Of a stretch of DNA of 64,000 nucleotides, positions 53,919 through 62,922 are shown piece by piece. A program made the position numbers and the translations under genes. Under the pieces are notes generated by a model. That model was not told the DNA's origin and made no database searches. It saw only the letters and a list, made by a program, of their open reading frames with translations. Where the stretch lies: assembly GCA_029212905.1 (NCBI GenBank), contig JARGPB010000014.1:32062-96061 (forward strand), written 5' to 3'. Numbering within the stretch: position 1 is the first letter of the stretch; each line of letters starts with the position of its first letter. This stretch comes from Thalassovita sp. (GTDB lineage: Bacteria; Pseudomonadota; Alphaproteobacteria; Rhodobacterales; Rhodobacteraceae).

Positions 53919-54590
53919 TCAATCAAGAGCGGCGGTGATTTCAATCCCGACGGCCTGTTGTGAAAACGCAATGTACCGGTAAGTTTGCTCGGGCAGACAC
54001 TCTTGCAGCGCTTTGTATTCGTGATTTCGCCATCCTGGATAGCCGTACAGCTCGTCGAACAGCAGTACGCTTCCTGCCACCAACTGCGGGCGAAGCGCAT
54101 CCAGTACAAACCGTGTGGGCGAATAGGTGTCCAGATCCAGATGAGCAAAGACAACGGGCTGATCGGCGTTTTCCGCCAACCATTTCGGCACGGTATCCTG
54201 CACCCGCCCTTTGACCAACCGAACAGACGGCTCGACCTCGGGCGACACGCCCTTTAACGTAAAGCGCCCGGCCTGACCGCCCCTGGCGTGCCCGGTCCAG
54301 TCCTCTTCCAGCCCTTCGAAGCTGTCAAAGCCCCAGACAGTGGCGTTTGTCCCCTGCAACTGGCGTGCGAACAGGTTGACCCCGCTGCCTTTCCAGACGC
54401 CAAACTCGGCCACCAGCCCAGCAAAGCCCAACCGGTCCACCGCCCGTTCCAAACAGTATTTACGAATGGCGCGTTTGCTGGGCAGCAACATCGCAGCCGC
54501 CATTTGGTCCCGAAACGTCTGAAAACTGTCCTGCACAGAGTACTCGACCAGCAGATCTATCGGGGATTTTTCACTGCTGTCTTCGGACAT
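53919..54590 (-). CDS. TylF/macrocin-type SAM-dependent O-methyltransferase-like protein
   Basis: A 223-residue class I methyltransferase. The SAM-binding motif I reads V-A-E-F-G-V-W-K-G-S-G near residue 61, followed by an acidic loop W-G-F-D-S-F-E-G-L near residue 87. F-A-H-L-D-L-D-T-Y-S-P-T near residue 150 carries the acidic metal/SAM residues of the TylF/macrocin O-methyltransferase group. In roseobacters such genes are often stand-alone, and the substrate is unknown. It lies four bases downstream of the quinone oxidoreductase gene. Confidence 0.8.
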   Translation of the reverse strand: MSEDSSEKSPIDLLVEYSVQDSFQTFRDQMAAAMLLPSKRAIRKYCLERAVDRLGFAGLVAEFGVWKGSGVNLFARQLQGTNATVWGFDSFEGLEEDWTGHARGGQAGRFTLKGVSPEVEPSVRLVKGRVQDTVPKWLAENADQPVVFAHLDLDTYSPTRFVLDALRPQLVAGSVLLFDELYGYPGWRNHEYKALQECLPEQTYRYIAFSQQAVGIEITAALD

Positions 54591-54593
54591 TAC

Positions 54594-55580
54594 TCAGCCA
54601 CCGACTTTCAACACGATTTTGCCGATGTGGCCGCTGCTTTCCATGCGCGCGTGTGCCTTGGCTGCGTCGGCCAGATCAAACTCGCTGTCCATGACTGGCG
54701 CGATTTTTCCCGTATCCAACAGGGGCCAGACCTGCGCCAACAGGCTTTCGGCGATCTTGGCTTTGGCCAGGTCGCTTTGCGGGCGCAAGGTAGACCCGGT
54801 GACCGTCAGACGACGCGTCATGATCTGAGCAAAGTTCAGCTCGACCTTGGGGCCCTGAAGAAACGCGATCTGTACCAAACGTCCGTCATCCGCCAGAGCG
54901 CGAATGTTGCGCGGAATATACAGCCCGCCAACCATATCAAGGATCAGGTTCGCCCCACCCTCGCCGCGCAACACATCGACAAAATCTTCGTCATTGTAGA
55001 TAATCGTGCGTTCCGCGCCCAAGGCAGCGCATGCCGCTGCCTTGTCCTGGCTACCGACAGTCACAAAGACCCGTGCGCCGAATTCGCGCGCCAGCTGAAT
55101 AGCGGTCGTTCCAATGCCAGACGACCCACCGTGGATCAAGAAGCGCTCGCCGGCCTTCAATGCGCCGCGCTGGAACACGTTGGACCAGACGGTGAAATAG
55201 GTTTCCGGCAAGCAGGCGGCCTCTTTCATACCCATGTCTTTGGGGACGGGCAGGCAATGCGCGGCAGGGGTCGCCACATATTCGGCGTAGCCGCCGCCGG
55301 GCAGCAACGCGCAGACCGGATCACCAACGGACCAGCCGCTGACACCTTCGCCCACAGCCGAGATATGCCCCGACGCCTCGAGCCCAGGCAGATCGCTGGC
55401 CGTCGGCGGCGGCGCATAGGCCCCTGCCCGCTGCAAGGCATCCGGGCGATTCACCCCGGCATACGCCACCTTGATCACCACCTGGCCAGGCAACGGCTGA
55501 GGCACCGGGCGCTCGCACAATTTCAGCACGTCGGGTGCACCCGGTTCGGTGATTTCCACCGCCCGCATCATGTCAGTCAT
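54594..55580 (-). CDS. qor: NADPH:quinone oxidoreductase-like zinc-free MDR
   Basis: A 328-residue medium-chain dehydrogenase. The GroES-like N-terminal domain has G-V-N-R-P-D-A-L-Q-R-A-G near residue 53; the Rossmann motif is H-G-G-S-S-G-I-G-T-T-A-I near residue 147. It lacks the zinc cysteines of alcohol dehydrogenases, typical of quinone oxidoreductase (PIG3/QOR type). GGAGAG precedes ATG 55580. It is 10 bp downstream of COQ9. Confidence 0.9.
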   Translation of the reverse strand: MTDMMRAVEITEPGAPDVLKLCERPVPQPLPGQVVIKVAYAGVNRPDALQRAGAYAPPPTASDLPGLEASGHISAVGEGVSGWSVGDPVCALLPGGGYAEYVATPAAHCLPVPKDMGMKEAACLPETYFTVWSNVFQRGALKAGERFLIHGGSSGIGTTAIQLAREFGARVFVTVGSQDKAAACAALGAERTIIYNDEDFVDVLRGEGGANLILDMVGGLYIPRNIRALADDGRLVQIAFLQGPKVELNFAQIMTRRLTVTGSTLRPQSDLAKAKIAESLLAQVWPLLDTGKIAPVMDSEFDLADAAKAHARMESSGHIGKIVLKVGG

Positions 55581-55590
55581 CTTGCTCTCC

Positions 55591-56277
55591 TCAATTCTCG
55601 CCGTGGACATGTCCAGGCAGATCATCCCGTGCGCCCGCTGGCGCTTTGATCCGGCTCAGCACAGCCATTGGCCCAGCCAAAAGCGCGCTCAGCGGCTTGT
55701 TATTTCTTACGCTGGCTTTGAACTTCTCAAACCGCATGACGTCGTCGATCCGGCGATCCAGAAAGTCCCAGGTTGCTTGATTGCCCAGCGAATCATCCCC
55801 CAGCCAGTAAAGTACCGTCGCGCCATAAACACCGCTGAGTGTCGCGCGTTTCGTGTACCAGTTCACATCATCCGAGACATCGCCCAACAGGGTCCAGATC
55901 GCGTCGCAAGTGTTCCAGATCAGGCGTGTTCCGTCGCCCGCATATTGCGGCAGCGCGAACAGGGTCGTGCCACGACGCACGGCCTCTTTGTCATCTGCGG
56001 CCTCGATACGGAACCGGACCAGCGCCGCGACTTTCTCGGAATACCGCAACGCAGAAAGGTCTTCGGCCTTGGCACGCTCGGCCATCAGCCGGTCCCCGCG
56101 CAGGTGATAGGCCACCGCCAGATCGACCGCTCCGCGTGGACACACCGCCCGCGCCACCGCCATTTCCACCCCGGTTTCCGCGACCGCCGCGGCGAATGTC
56201 TCGGGCGTCCATCCGTCGAACGCCACATGAATCAATGCCGCGTCCAGCAGGGTTTCCTTAAGGTCTGGCAGGCTCAT
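55591..56277 (-). CDS. COQ9 family ubiquinone biosynthesis protein
   Basis: A 228-residue protein with a TetR-like fold lacking the DNA-binding function. L-L-D-A-A-L-I-H-V-A-F-D-G-W-T at the start, and W-Y-T-K-R-A-T-L-S-G-V-Y-G-A-T-V-L-Y-W-L near residue 150, are COQ9 signatures. COQ9 binds lipid and presents quinone intermediates to the hydroxylase COQ7. It is transcribed with qor on the minus strand and is divergent from rpsU. Confidence 0.92.
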   Translation of the reverse strand: MSLPDLKETLLDAALIHVAFDGWTPETFAAAVAETGVEMAVARAVCPRGAVDLAVAYHLRGDRLMAERAKAEDLSALRYSEKVAALVRFRIEAADDKEAVRRGTTLFALPQYAGDGTRLIWNTCDAIWTLLGDVSDDVNWYTKRATLSGVYGATVLYWLGDDSLGNQATWDFLDRRIDDVMRFEKFKASVRNNKPLSALLAGPMAVLSRIKAPAGARDDLPGHVHGEN

Positions 56278-56392
56278 GGCGGGCTCCTATTTCCGTTCTG
56301 GTGTCACCCTAGACATATAGGGCCGTCTTTGCTATACGGCCACTTCCTGCAATTCCTTGCAATCTCAAACCTAGAAAGGTGGTGAAAACCAC

Positions 56393-56599
56393 ATGCAGGT
56401 AAGCGTTCGCGACAATAACGTCGACCAGGCCCTCCGGGCTCTGAAGAAAAAGCTGCAGCGCGAAGGCGTGTTCCGCGAAATGAAGCTCAAGCAACATTTC
56501 GAGAAACCCTCCGTCAAAAAAGCGCGCGAGAAAGCTGAAGCGATCCGCCGTGCCCGTAAACTGGCACGCAAGAAAGCACAGCGCGAAGGTCTTCTCTAA
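56393..56599 (+). CDS. rpsU: 30S ribosomal protein S21
   Basis: A 68-residue basic protein, MQVSVRDNNVDQALRALKKK, with R-R-A-R-K-L-A-R-K-K at the C-terminus. This is the exact S21 pattern and length. AAAGGTGG precedes the ATG. A terminator follows. It is divergent from COQ9. Confidence 0.97.
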   Translation: MQVSVRDNNVDQALRALKKKLQREGVFREMKLKQHFEKPSVKKAREKAEAIRRARKLARKKAQREGLL

Positions 56600-56631
56600 G
56601 ACCTCTCTCTACAGCTTGAATGCTAAAGACG

Positions 56632-56656
56632 ACCCCCGAGGCAAACGCCCGGGGGT
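56632..56656 (+). terminator. Terminator of rpsU
   Basis: Stem ACCCCCG/CGGGGGT with an 11-nt loop, followed by TTGT. Confidence 0.75.
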
Positions 56657-56848
56657 TTGTCGTTTCAAGACCCCTGAAAACGTTCATCCGCGACGAAAAA
56701 CGCGCCCGGCCTTTCGGCTCGTGCGCGTCAAATCACCTGTGCAAAACGCTGGGTGGATATGCCCGGCCCCAACCTGGCCGCCCACACCGTCACCGGAAGA
56801 AGAGCGAGGAGGGGCAACGCCGCGAAACGGCAGGTTAGAACCGGGTCA

Positions 56849-56876
56849 AAGGGGCCAATCTGGGAAAGGCCCCCTT
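56849..56876 (-). terminator. Possible terminator of the aldehyde dehydrogenase gene
   Basis: Arms AAGGGGCC and GGCCCCCTT pair with one bulge, directly downstream of the minus-strand stop at 56884. It has only a short T-run. Confidence 0.5.
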
Positions 56877-56883
56877 ATGAGCC

Positions 56884-58407
56884 TCAGAAGAAGCCCAGTT
56901 TGTTGGGGTTATAGCTGACCAGCATGTTCTTGGTCTGCTGGTAGTGATCCAGCATCATCTTGTGGTTCTCACGGCCGATGCCCGACTGTTTGTAGCCACC
57001 GAATGCCGCGTGGGCCGGATAGGCGTGGTAGTTGTTGACCCACACACGGCCAGCCTCGATGCCGCGGCCAAAGCGGTAGGCGCGCGAACCGTCACGGGTC
57101 CACACACCGGCGCCCAGGCCGTACATGGTGTCGTTGGCGATTTCCATGGCTTCGGCTTCGTCCTTGAAGGTCGTGACCGACACAACCGGGCCAAAGATCT
57201 CTTCCTGGAAGACGCGCATCTTGTTGTGGCCCTTCAGGATAGTCGGCTGGATGTAGAACCCGTTCGCGATGTCACCGTTGAAGCGTGCAGCGTCGCCACC
57301 GGCCAGAACTTCGGCGCCTTCTTCGACACCGATCTGCAGGTAGGACATGATTTTGTTCTGCTGCTCTTCGCTGGCCTGTGCGCCAACCATGGTGTTGATG
57401 TCACGCGGGTCGCCCTGGATGATGGCTTCGACGCGCTTGATGCAACGCGCAATGAACTCTTCGTAGATGTCTTCTTGGATCAATGCGCGCGACGGGCAGG
57501 TGCAAACCTCGCCCTGGTTGAAGGCGAACAGAACAAAGCCTTCGACGGCTTTATCAAGATATGCATCGTCTTCGGCCATCACGTCCGAGAAGAAGATGTT
57601 CGGCGATTTGCCACCCAGCTCCAGCGTGACGGGGATCAGGTTGACGGTTGCGGCTTCCATGATCTTGCGGCCAGTTGCTGTCGAACCAGTGAAGGCGATC
57701 TTTGCGATACGCTTCGAGGTCGCCAGCGGCGCGCCGACTTCGGCACCATAGCCGTTCACGATGTTCAGGGCACCGGCAGGCAGCAGATCAGCGATCAGCT
57801 CGGCAAAAACCATGATCGCAGCAGGGGTCTGCTCGGCGGGTTTCAGCACGATGCAGTTACCAGCAGCCAGGGCGGGCGCCAGTTTCCATGCAGCCATCAG
57901 GATCGAGAAGTTCCACGGGATGATCTGGCCAACAACGCCCAGAGGCTCGTGGAAGTGATAGGCAACGGTGTCGTTGTCGATTTCCGACATGGTGCCTTCT
58001 TGGCCACGCAGAACGCCAGCAAAGTAGCGGAAGTGGTCGGCCGACAGCGGGATGTCAGCGGCCATCGTCTCACGGATAGGCTTACCGTTGTCCCAAGTCT
58101 CAGCCGTTGCGATCAGCTCTAGGTTTTCTTCGATCCGGTCTGCGATTTTCAGCAGGATATTCGAACGCTCGGCCGCCGAGGTTTTACCCCAGGCATCTTT
58201 GGCGGCGTGGGCGGCGTCCAGCGCCAGCTCCAGATCCGCTTCGTCGGAACGCGCGATTTCACACACTTTCGCACCAGTGATCGGGGTGATGTTGTCGAAG
58301 TAGCGGCCGTTTACGGGCGGCACAAAGTTGCCACCAATGAAGTTGTCGTAACGGGCTTTGAACGGCGAGGCATACTGCGCTGCGCTGGCTTCGGTCATGT
58401 CATTCAT
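56884..58407 (-). CDS. NAD-dependent aldehyde dehydrogenase (AcoD/ExaC-like)
   Basis: A 507-residue enzyme, MNDMTEASAAQYASPFK. The catalytic glutamate is in L-E-L-G-G-K-S-P near residue 265, and the catalytic cysteine in F-N-Q-G-E-V-C-T-C-P-S-R near residue 302. The QGEVCTCPSR form is typical of the acetaldehyde/ethanol-linked AldB/ExaC/AcoD group. GGAGGAG precedes ATG 58407. It is immediately downstream of an AcoR-like regulator and a strong palindrome, fitting induction by an alcohol or aldehyde. Confidence 0.9.
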   Translation of the reverse strand: MNDMTEASAAQYASPFKARYDNFIGGNFVPPVNGRYFDNITPITGAKVCEIARSDEADLELALDAAHAAKDAWGKTSAAERSNILLKIADRIEENLELIATAETWDNGKPIRETMAADIPLSADHFRYFAGVLRGQEGTMSEIDNDTVAYHFHEPLGVVGQIIPWNFSILMAAWKLAPALAAGNCIVLKPAEQTPAAIMVFAELIADLLPAGALNIVNGYGAEVGAPLATSKRIAKIAFTGSTATGRKIMEAATVNLIPVTLELGGKSPNIFFSDVMAEDDAYLDKAVEGFVLFAFNQGEVCTCPSRALIQEDIYEEFIARCIKRVEAIIQGDPRDINTMVGAQASEEQQNKIMSYLQIGVEEGAEVLAGGDAARFNGDIANGFYIQPTILKGHNKMRVFQEEIFGPVVSVTTFKDEAEAMEIANDTMYGLGAGVWTRDGSRAYRFGRGIEAGRVWVNNYHAYPAHAAFGGYKQSGIGRENHKMMLDHYQQTKNMLVSYNPNKLGFF

Positions 58408-58509
58408 TTGGAATCTCCTCCTCAGGGGCCGGATAGTCGGCAAGTGGCCAAAGCCTTCCCCGATTCGAAGATCGAAACAGCCCCCGCACCCCGGCGGATC
58501 GGCGCAATG

Positions 58510-58527
58510 TGTCTCAGAACTGAGACA
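58510..58527. promoter_or_regulatory. Palindromic operator upstream of the aldehyde dehydrogenase gene
   Basis: TGTCTCAGAACTGAGACA has perfect 8-bp arms around AA. It lies 103 bp upstream of the dehydrogenase ATG and between the regulator gene and its probable target. It is a likely binding site for the Fis-type helix-turn-helix of the AcoR-like protein. Confidence 0.65.
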
Positions 58528-58581
58528 GGGGGACATGAAATTACATTAAAGCAGGAAAATGGGACTGAAAGTTGTTCCAGA

Positions 58582-59532
58582 TCAATCCAGGTCCAAACGC
58601 TTCATCCGGCGGTAAAGCGTTGCGCGACCAATACCCAGGGCGCGTGCGGCAGCGCTTGCATTCCCTCCGGCCCGAGCCAGCGCCCGACGCAAAGCCGCCC
58701 GTTCGGCATGCTCCAGCCCACGACGGCCCTGCGCCATGCCGAGGACGTCAGCCGCGGGCATCGGGCTGGCAAAGCTCTGAGCGTCCAGACCCAGCTTGCG
58801 GCGGGCGGCGCGCGTCGCACCGATCACCAGATCATCTCCATCCACCGCCAACAGCAGCGCTTCTTCGGGGCGATCCGTTCCAACATCCACAAACCGAGCC
58901 CCGGCAAAGGCAGCCCGGAAATGCTCGGTCTCCATTTGGCGGGCGGTCTGCGCAACGGCGCTGGCGATCAGGCGGGTATACCCCTCGGTCTGATCAGCCC
59001 GGCACGAGGACACATCCAGCGCGGCCATAACCTCGCCGTTTGCGCCATAGATCGGAGCGTCCATGCAGCTCATCGAGGTGTTGCGGCTGTGGAAATGCTC
59101 GTCTCGATGAATGACAATCTGTCGTTTTTCCGCAAGGCAGGTCCCGATACCATTCGTACCCTCTGCCTGTTCGCTCCAGACCGCGCCGGACCATAGACCC
59201 CAGCTCTGAAACACAGCCCTGTCCGCGTCCGAGCATCTCTGCTCCAACACGACACCCTCGGCGTCTGTCAGCAGAACACAGCACCCCGTGTTGCCGACCA
59301 TACGGAACAGTTGATCAAGCTGCGGATTGGCCAGCGACAAAAATACGCCCATCGCATCGCGCCGCTGTGCAACGTCCTGCATTTCCAAACGCTCTGGCGC
59401 GTGGGTATTCCGGGGGTCCAGACCATATGTGACCGCAGAGCGCCGCCAGGACGCCGCCAGACGCGATGTCGCCGCAGCGCGGGTCGAATGCGCGTTCTCA
59501 AGCACTTTGTCAGCGTGATGTAGCATCGTCAT
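58582..59532 (-). CDS. AcoR-like GAF/Fis-type transcriptional regulator lacking the AAA+ domain
   Basis: A 316-residue protein. An N-terminal AcoR-type segment (S-W-R-R-S-A-V-T-Y-G-L-D-P near residue 30) is followed by a GAF domain (residues 65-200, with E-G-T-N-G-I-G-T-C-L near residue 123) and a C-terminal Fis-type helix-turn-helix (G-N-A-S-A-A-A-R-A-L-G-I-G-R-A-T-L-Y-R-R near residues 288-307). Standard AcoR is about 600 residues with a central sigma-54 ATPase domain, which is missing here. It should therefore act on sigma-70 promoters. GGAGGGGG precedes ATG 59532. Confidence 0.85.
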   Translation of the reverse strand: MTMLHHADKVLENAHSTRAAATSRLAASWRRSAVTYGLDPRNTHAPERLEMQDVAQRRDAMGVFLSLANPQLDQLFRMVGNTGCCVLLTDAEGVVLEQRCSDADRAVFQSWGLWSGAVWSEQAEGTNGIGTCLAEKRQIVIHRDEHFHSRNTSMSCMDAPIYGANGEVMAALDVSSCRADQTEGYTRLIASAVAQTARQMETEHFRAAFAGARFVDVGTDRPEEALLLAVDGDDLVIGATRAARRKLGLDAQSFASPMPAADVLGMAQGRRGLEHAERAALRRALARAGGNASAAARALGIGRATLYRRMKRLDLD

Positions 59533-59603
59533 ATGAGCCCCCTCCGGTCTCCTCAGTGCGTGAATTTACCATGCAAGAGACAATAAAACAAAGGGCTTCA
59601 CGC

Positions 59604-60158
59604 CTATATAGACCAACGTCGTACAGCGCGCGCAATGCGTTTGCCAAAGCGATGGGCCGTTTCCAGATCCCCCTCGGACACCATCAAGGATTTGTCCCGA
59701 ACGGTCGTGGCCCCCAGACCCAGCCAAACGCCGCTTTCATTGATCCCGATCTGGTCACGGTTCACCGGAGCACCGATTTGATCCTGGCCGACCCAGACCA
59801 TGCCGTGCTGCATCGCAAAGATACTTAGCTGCATCAGAGCATTCAGTTTGTCGCCCCCTGGAAAGGTCGCAACGGTAAAGCCAGCGGCCAGCTTGTCTGC
59901 CCACCGCTGGTCGGTCCAGATATCGCTGCTCTGATCCATAAAGGCCTTAAACTCGGCTGCGACGCTGCCCATATAAGTTGGCGCGCCGAATATGATCGCG
60001 TCGGCGGCCTCCATCGCCTTCCAGTCCAGTTCGGATATCTGCGTGACATCAATCAGCCGCGCGGCGCAATCTTCCGCCCCAAGTGCCAACGCAATGGCAT
60101 CCGCCAGCTTGCGGGTGTGCCCCCGCCCCGAGAAATACGTGATCGCTACATTCGCCAT
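59604..60158 (-). CDS. Flavodoxin-fold NAD(P)H:quinone oxidoreductase (WrbA-like)
   Basis: A 184-residue flavodoxin-like protein. The FMN-phosphate loop is Y-F-S-G-R-G-H-T-R-K-L near residue 7, followed by F-G-A-P-T-Y-M-G-S-V near residue 60 and a V-A-T-F-P-G-G-D-K-L-N loop near residue 98. It reduces quinones or other acceptors with NAD(P)H. Several upstream in-frame ATGs exist (e.g. 60200); 60158 is where the fold begins, and no site has a strong ribosome-binding sequence. It is downstream of the Lrp regulator on the same strand. Confidence 0.75.
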   Translation of the reverse strand: MANVAITYFSGRGHTRKLADAIALALGAEDCAARLIDVTQISELDWKAMEAADAIIFGAPTYMGSVAAEFKAFMDQSSDIWTDQRWADKLAAGFTVATFPGGDKLNALMQLSIFAMQHGMVWVGQDQIGAPVNRDQIGINESGVWLGLGATTVRDKSLMVSEGDLETAHRFGKRIARAVRRWSI

Positions 60159-60219
60159 ATCTTCGATTGCCACGGGTTTGTCGACGGATGCAAGGCTCAT
60201 GTGGTTTGGACCGATCGCA

Positions 60220-60708
60220 TCATACCGGCAGTGCCGTTGTCTTGAACACAGTGCGCAACGCAAACGAGGATTGCATCTGCGCGACCCCCGGCAAACGCGT
60301 CAGGTGCTGACGGTGGATACGGGCAAAATCCTCAGTGTTTTCAGCGACGACCTTCAGGATATAGTCCGCAGTCCCGGCCATCAGATGACATTCCAGCACA
60401 TCCGGAATACGTGCGACGGCCTTTTCGAACGCATCCAATATCTCGTCCGCCTGCCCCTGAAGCGTGATCTCGACGAACACGGTGGTCGGAACATTCATTT
60501 TCCGCGCATCCAAAAGCGCGACATAGTTCTTGATGAATCCGTCCGCCTCTAAGCGCTGCACCCGCCTGTGACACGCCGAGGGCGACAGGTTCACGGCTTC
60601 ACTCAGTTCGGCGTTCGAAATACGCCCCTTCCGTTGCAGTACCCTAAGGATACGCTGATCTGTTTCATCCAGCGTCATTTGCGCACGATCCTTCGCGAAA
60701 AAATTCAT
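60220..60708 (-). CDS. Lrp/AsnC-family regulator (AldR-like)
   Basis: A 162-residue protein with an N-terminal helix-turn-helix (I-S-N-A-E-L-S-E-A-V-N-L-S-P-S-A-C-H-R-R near residue 30) and a C-terminal RAM ligand domain (G-T-A-D-Y-I-L-K-V near residue 115). It is divergent from alanine dehydrogenase, the standard arrangement for an alanine-responsive activator. ATG 60678 (ten codons in) is an alternative start. Confidence 0.88.
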   Translation of the reverse strand: MNFFAKDRAQMTLDETDQRILRVLQRKGRISNAELSEAVNLSPSACHRRVQRLEADGFIKNYVALLDARKMNVPTTVFVEITLQGQADEILDAFEKAVARIPDVLECHLMAGTADYILKVVAENTEDFARIHRQHLTRLPGVAQMQSSFALRTVFKTTALPV

Positions 60709-60812
60709 TTGTCCGAAGAATATTCACAAATTTGGTTGCTTGGCGACCCATTTCTCAAAGCACTTGCAAAGGACCTGCGACATTCTGACCAAAAGCAGGA
60801 AGGAATGCTCAA

Positions 60813-61928
60813 ATGAAGATCGGTTGCCCCACCGAAATCAAACCTCAGGAATACCGAGTCGGCATCACCCCAAACGCCGCGTTCGAGGCCATTGCCCGCG
60901 GGCATGAGGTCGTGATTCAGAAGGGCGCGGGCGTTGGCTCGGGCTTTGATGACGCCGCGTATGTTGCCGTTGGCGCGACGGTTTTGGATACCGCTCAGGA
61001 GATCTTTGCCACCGCCGACATGATCGTGAAGGTCAAAGAACCCCAGGCCATCGAGCGCAAAATGCTGCGCGAGGGGCAGCTTTTGTTCACCTATCTGCAC
61101 CTGGCCCCGGATCCCGATCAGACCCATGATCTGCTGGATTCAGGCTGTACCGCGATCGCCTATGAAACCGTGACGGACCGCACCGGCGGCCTTCCTCTGC
61201 TGGCGCCGATGTCCGAAGTCGCAGGCAAACTGGCCCCTCAGGTGGGCTCGTGGACTTTGCAAAAAGCAAATGGAGGGCGCGGCGTATTGATGGGCGGTGT
61301 GCCCGGTGTCGGTCCCGCCAAAGTCGTCGTCATTGGTGGCGGCGTTGTCGGCACCCACGCTGCCCGTGTCGCCGCAGGTATGGGTGCGGATGTAACCGTT
61401 TTGGACATGTCGCTGCCCCGGATGCGCTATTTGGACGATGCCTTCCGCGGGGAGTTCAAAACCGGATATGCCTCCAAGGGGAACACGGCCGAACTGCTTA
61501 TTCAGGCTGATCTGGTCATCGGCGCCGTACTGATCCCTGGCGCCGCCGCGCCCAAGCTGGTCAGCCGAGCTCAGCTCTCGACGATGAAGCCCGGCTCCGC
61601 CATTGTGGACGTCGCCATTGACCAGGGCGGGTGCTTTGAGACATCCAAAGCCACCACGCACGAGGACCCGATTTTTGAGGTGGACGGAGTCATGCATTAC
61701 TGCGTCGCCAACATGCCCGGAGCCGTGGCCCGCACATCGACCATCGCACTGGGGAACGCAACGATGCCCTTCATGCTGGCGCTGGCCGACAAGGGATGGA
61801 AACAGGCCTGCGCCGATGATCCGCATCTTTTGGCCGGGCTGAACGTCCATGCCGGGCAGCTGACCTATGCCGCCGTTGGCACCGCGCTGGGGCTGGAATC
61901 GGTCGATCCCAAAACGCTGCTGAGCTAG
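60813..61928 (+). CDS. ald: Alanine dehydrogenase
   Basis: A 371-residue enzyme, M-K-I-G-C-P-T-E-I-K, with the substrate-binding R-V-G-I-T-P near residue 15, catalytic histidine region F-T-Y-L-H-L-A near residue 95, and NAD motif G-G-G-V-V-G-T-H-A-A near residue 175. It interconverts L-alanine and pyruvate plus ammonia. The length is normal. The 104-bp divergent region with the Lrp-family gene holds both promoters. Confidence 0.95.
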   Translation: MKIGCPTEIKPQEYRVGITPNAAFEAIARGHEVVIQKGAGVGSGFDDAAYVAVGATVLDTAQEIFATADMIVKVKEPQAIERKMLREGQLLFTYLHLAPDPDQTHDLLDSGCTAIAYETVTDRTGGLPLLAPMSEVAGKLAPQVGSWTLQKANGGRGVLMGGVPGVGPAKVVVIGGGVVGTHAARVAAGMGADVTVLDMSLPRMRYLDDAFRGEFKTGYASKGNTAELLIQADLVIGAVLIPGAAAPKLVSRAQLSTMKPGSAIVDVAIDQGGCFETSKATTHEDPIFEVDGVMHYCVANMPGAVARTSTIALGNATMPFMLALADKGWKQACADDPHLLAGLNVHAGQLTYAAVGTALGLESVDPKTLLS

Positions 61929-62028
61929 CACCCTGCGCCGCAAGGCAAAACCCAGAATTCCTGGTAGCAGACGCCTCTTTGACGTCTGCCACCTTGATCC
62001 CTGCACCATATGGTGCATCCTCCCTTGG

Positions 62029-62066
62029 CCCGGCTTCAGGCACTCCCTGGAACCGGGCTCTTTTTT
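62029..62066 (+). terminator. Terminator of ald
   Basis: Arms CCCGGCTTCAGG and CCTGGAACCGGG (two mismatches) followed by CTCTTTTTT. Confidence 0.75.
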
Positions 62067-62453
62067 GCCTAGCCGTGCGTTTGACGGCAGTTTTGTGATC
62101 TAGAAAATATCAAAGGCATGATTGGCTGGTCTGGGAAACCCAGCCTCGCATTTTTGAGAGCTAGTCCTTTTGGAACTCACCGCACTCTTCTTTCGGAATT
62201 CGTCCGGGGCGTGAGTACGCGCCAACAAAAGGCATACACTCGCACGAAAAGATAACTGTCATCGTCGCGGAATTCTCATCTCGAGGATGATGGCATTCTG
62301 TATGATCGGCACATGCAACGTCCATCACGCGGGAGCGTCATGCAAAGTGTTTGCACGTTCATTTCTGCCTGACCCATCGCATATGCGTTTTTGATGGGGA
62401 CCAGCCCGGTGACATATTCAGTCTCCACCGCGCTGACCCGGTTGTCTTAGCGT

Positions 62454-62473
62454 CCCCTCCAAGAACGGAGGGG
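62454..62473 (-). terminator. Possible terminator of mscL
   Basis: Perfect 7-bp stem CCCCTCC/GGAGGGG with a 6-nt loop, 11 bp beyond the mscL stop. It has no T-run. Confidence 0.45.
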
Positions 62474-62484
62474 CGGGGAATCCA

Positions 62485-62922
62485 CTACGACTTGTTCAAC
62501 GAGTCGCGGATTTCCAACAGAACGTCCAGTTCGCTGGGGCCTTTGGGGGCCTCTTCCACCGGCGCCGCTTCTTCTTCGCGCTCGGCCGCCTCTTTCGCAC
62601 GGTTCACCATTTTCACCAGCATGAACACCACGAAGGCGATGATCAAAAAGTTGATCACGGCCATGGTGAACGCACCATAAGCAAAGATCGAGGCCCCTGC
62701 TTCGCGGGCGGCCTCGAGGCTGGCCCCATCGGGAACCTCGCCGGCCAGAACAGCGTATTTATTGGTGAAATCCATACCGCCGGTAAACAGACCGATGATT
62801 GGATTGACCAGATCAGCCACCATAGATTTCACAATCGCGGTAAAGGCTGCTCCGATGATAATCCCGACAGCCATATCCATCACATTGCCCTTGGCAATGA
62901 AGCTCTTAAATTCCTGAAGCAT
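62485..62922 (-). CDS. mscL: Large-conductance mechanosensitive channel MscL
   Basis: A 145-residue membrane protein. It starts MLQEFKSFIAKGNVMDMAVG, followed by the first pore helix I-I-I-G-A-A-F-T-A-I-V-K and D-L-V-N-P-I-I-G. A second helix (A-V-I-N-F-L-I-I-A-F-V-V-F) lies near residue 85 and a charged C-terminal bundle follows. This is the standard MscL layout and length. It protects against hypo-osmotic shock. Confidence 0.96.
   Translation of the reverse strand: MLQEFKSFIAKGNVMDMAVGIIIGAAFTAIVKSMVADLVNPIIGLFTGGMDFTNKYAVLAGEVPDGASLEAAREAGASIFAYGAFTMAVINFLIIAFVVFMLVKMVNRAKEAAEREEEAAPVEEAPKGPSELDVLLEIRDSLNKS

Larger units (their letters stand above)
61929..62484. other. Gene-free, hairpin-rich intergenic region
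   Basis: 556 bp between ald and mscL. It contains a hairpin GCAGACG...CGTCTGC (61967-61989), the perfect 16-bp palindrome TGCACCATATGGTGCA (62002-62017), the ald terminator, and CCCCTCC...GGAGGGG (62454-62473). No frame with family signatures or start context was found. Confidence 0.5.

Noticed and set aside
53750..53938. 62-codon plus-strand frame in the AT-rich gap
   Set aside because: No ribosome-binding site or recognised family, and it overlaps the 3' end of the methyltransferase gene. It cannot be supported as a gene.
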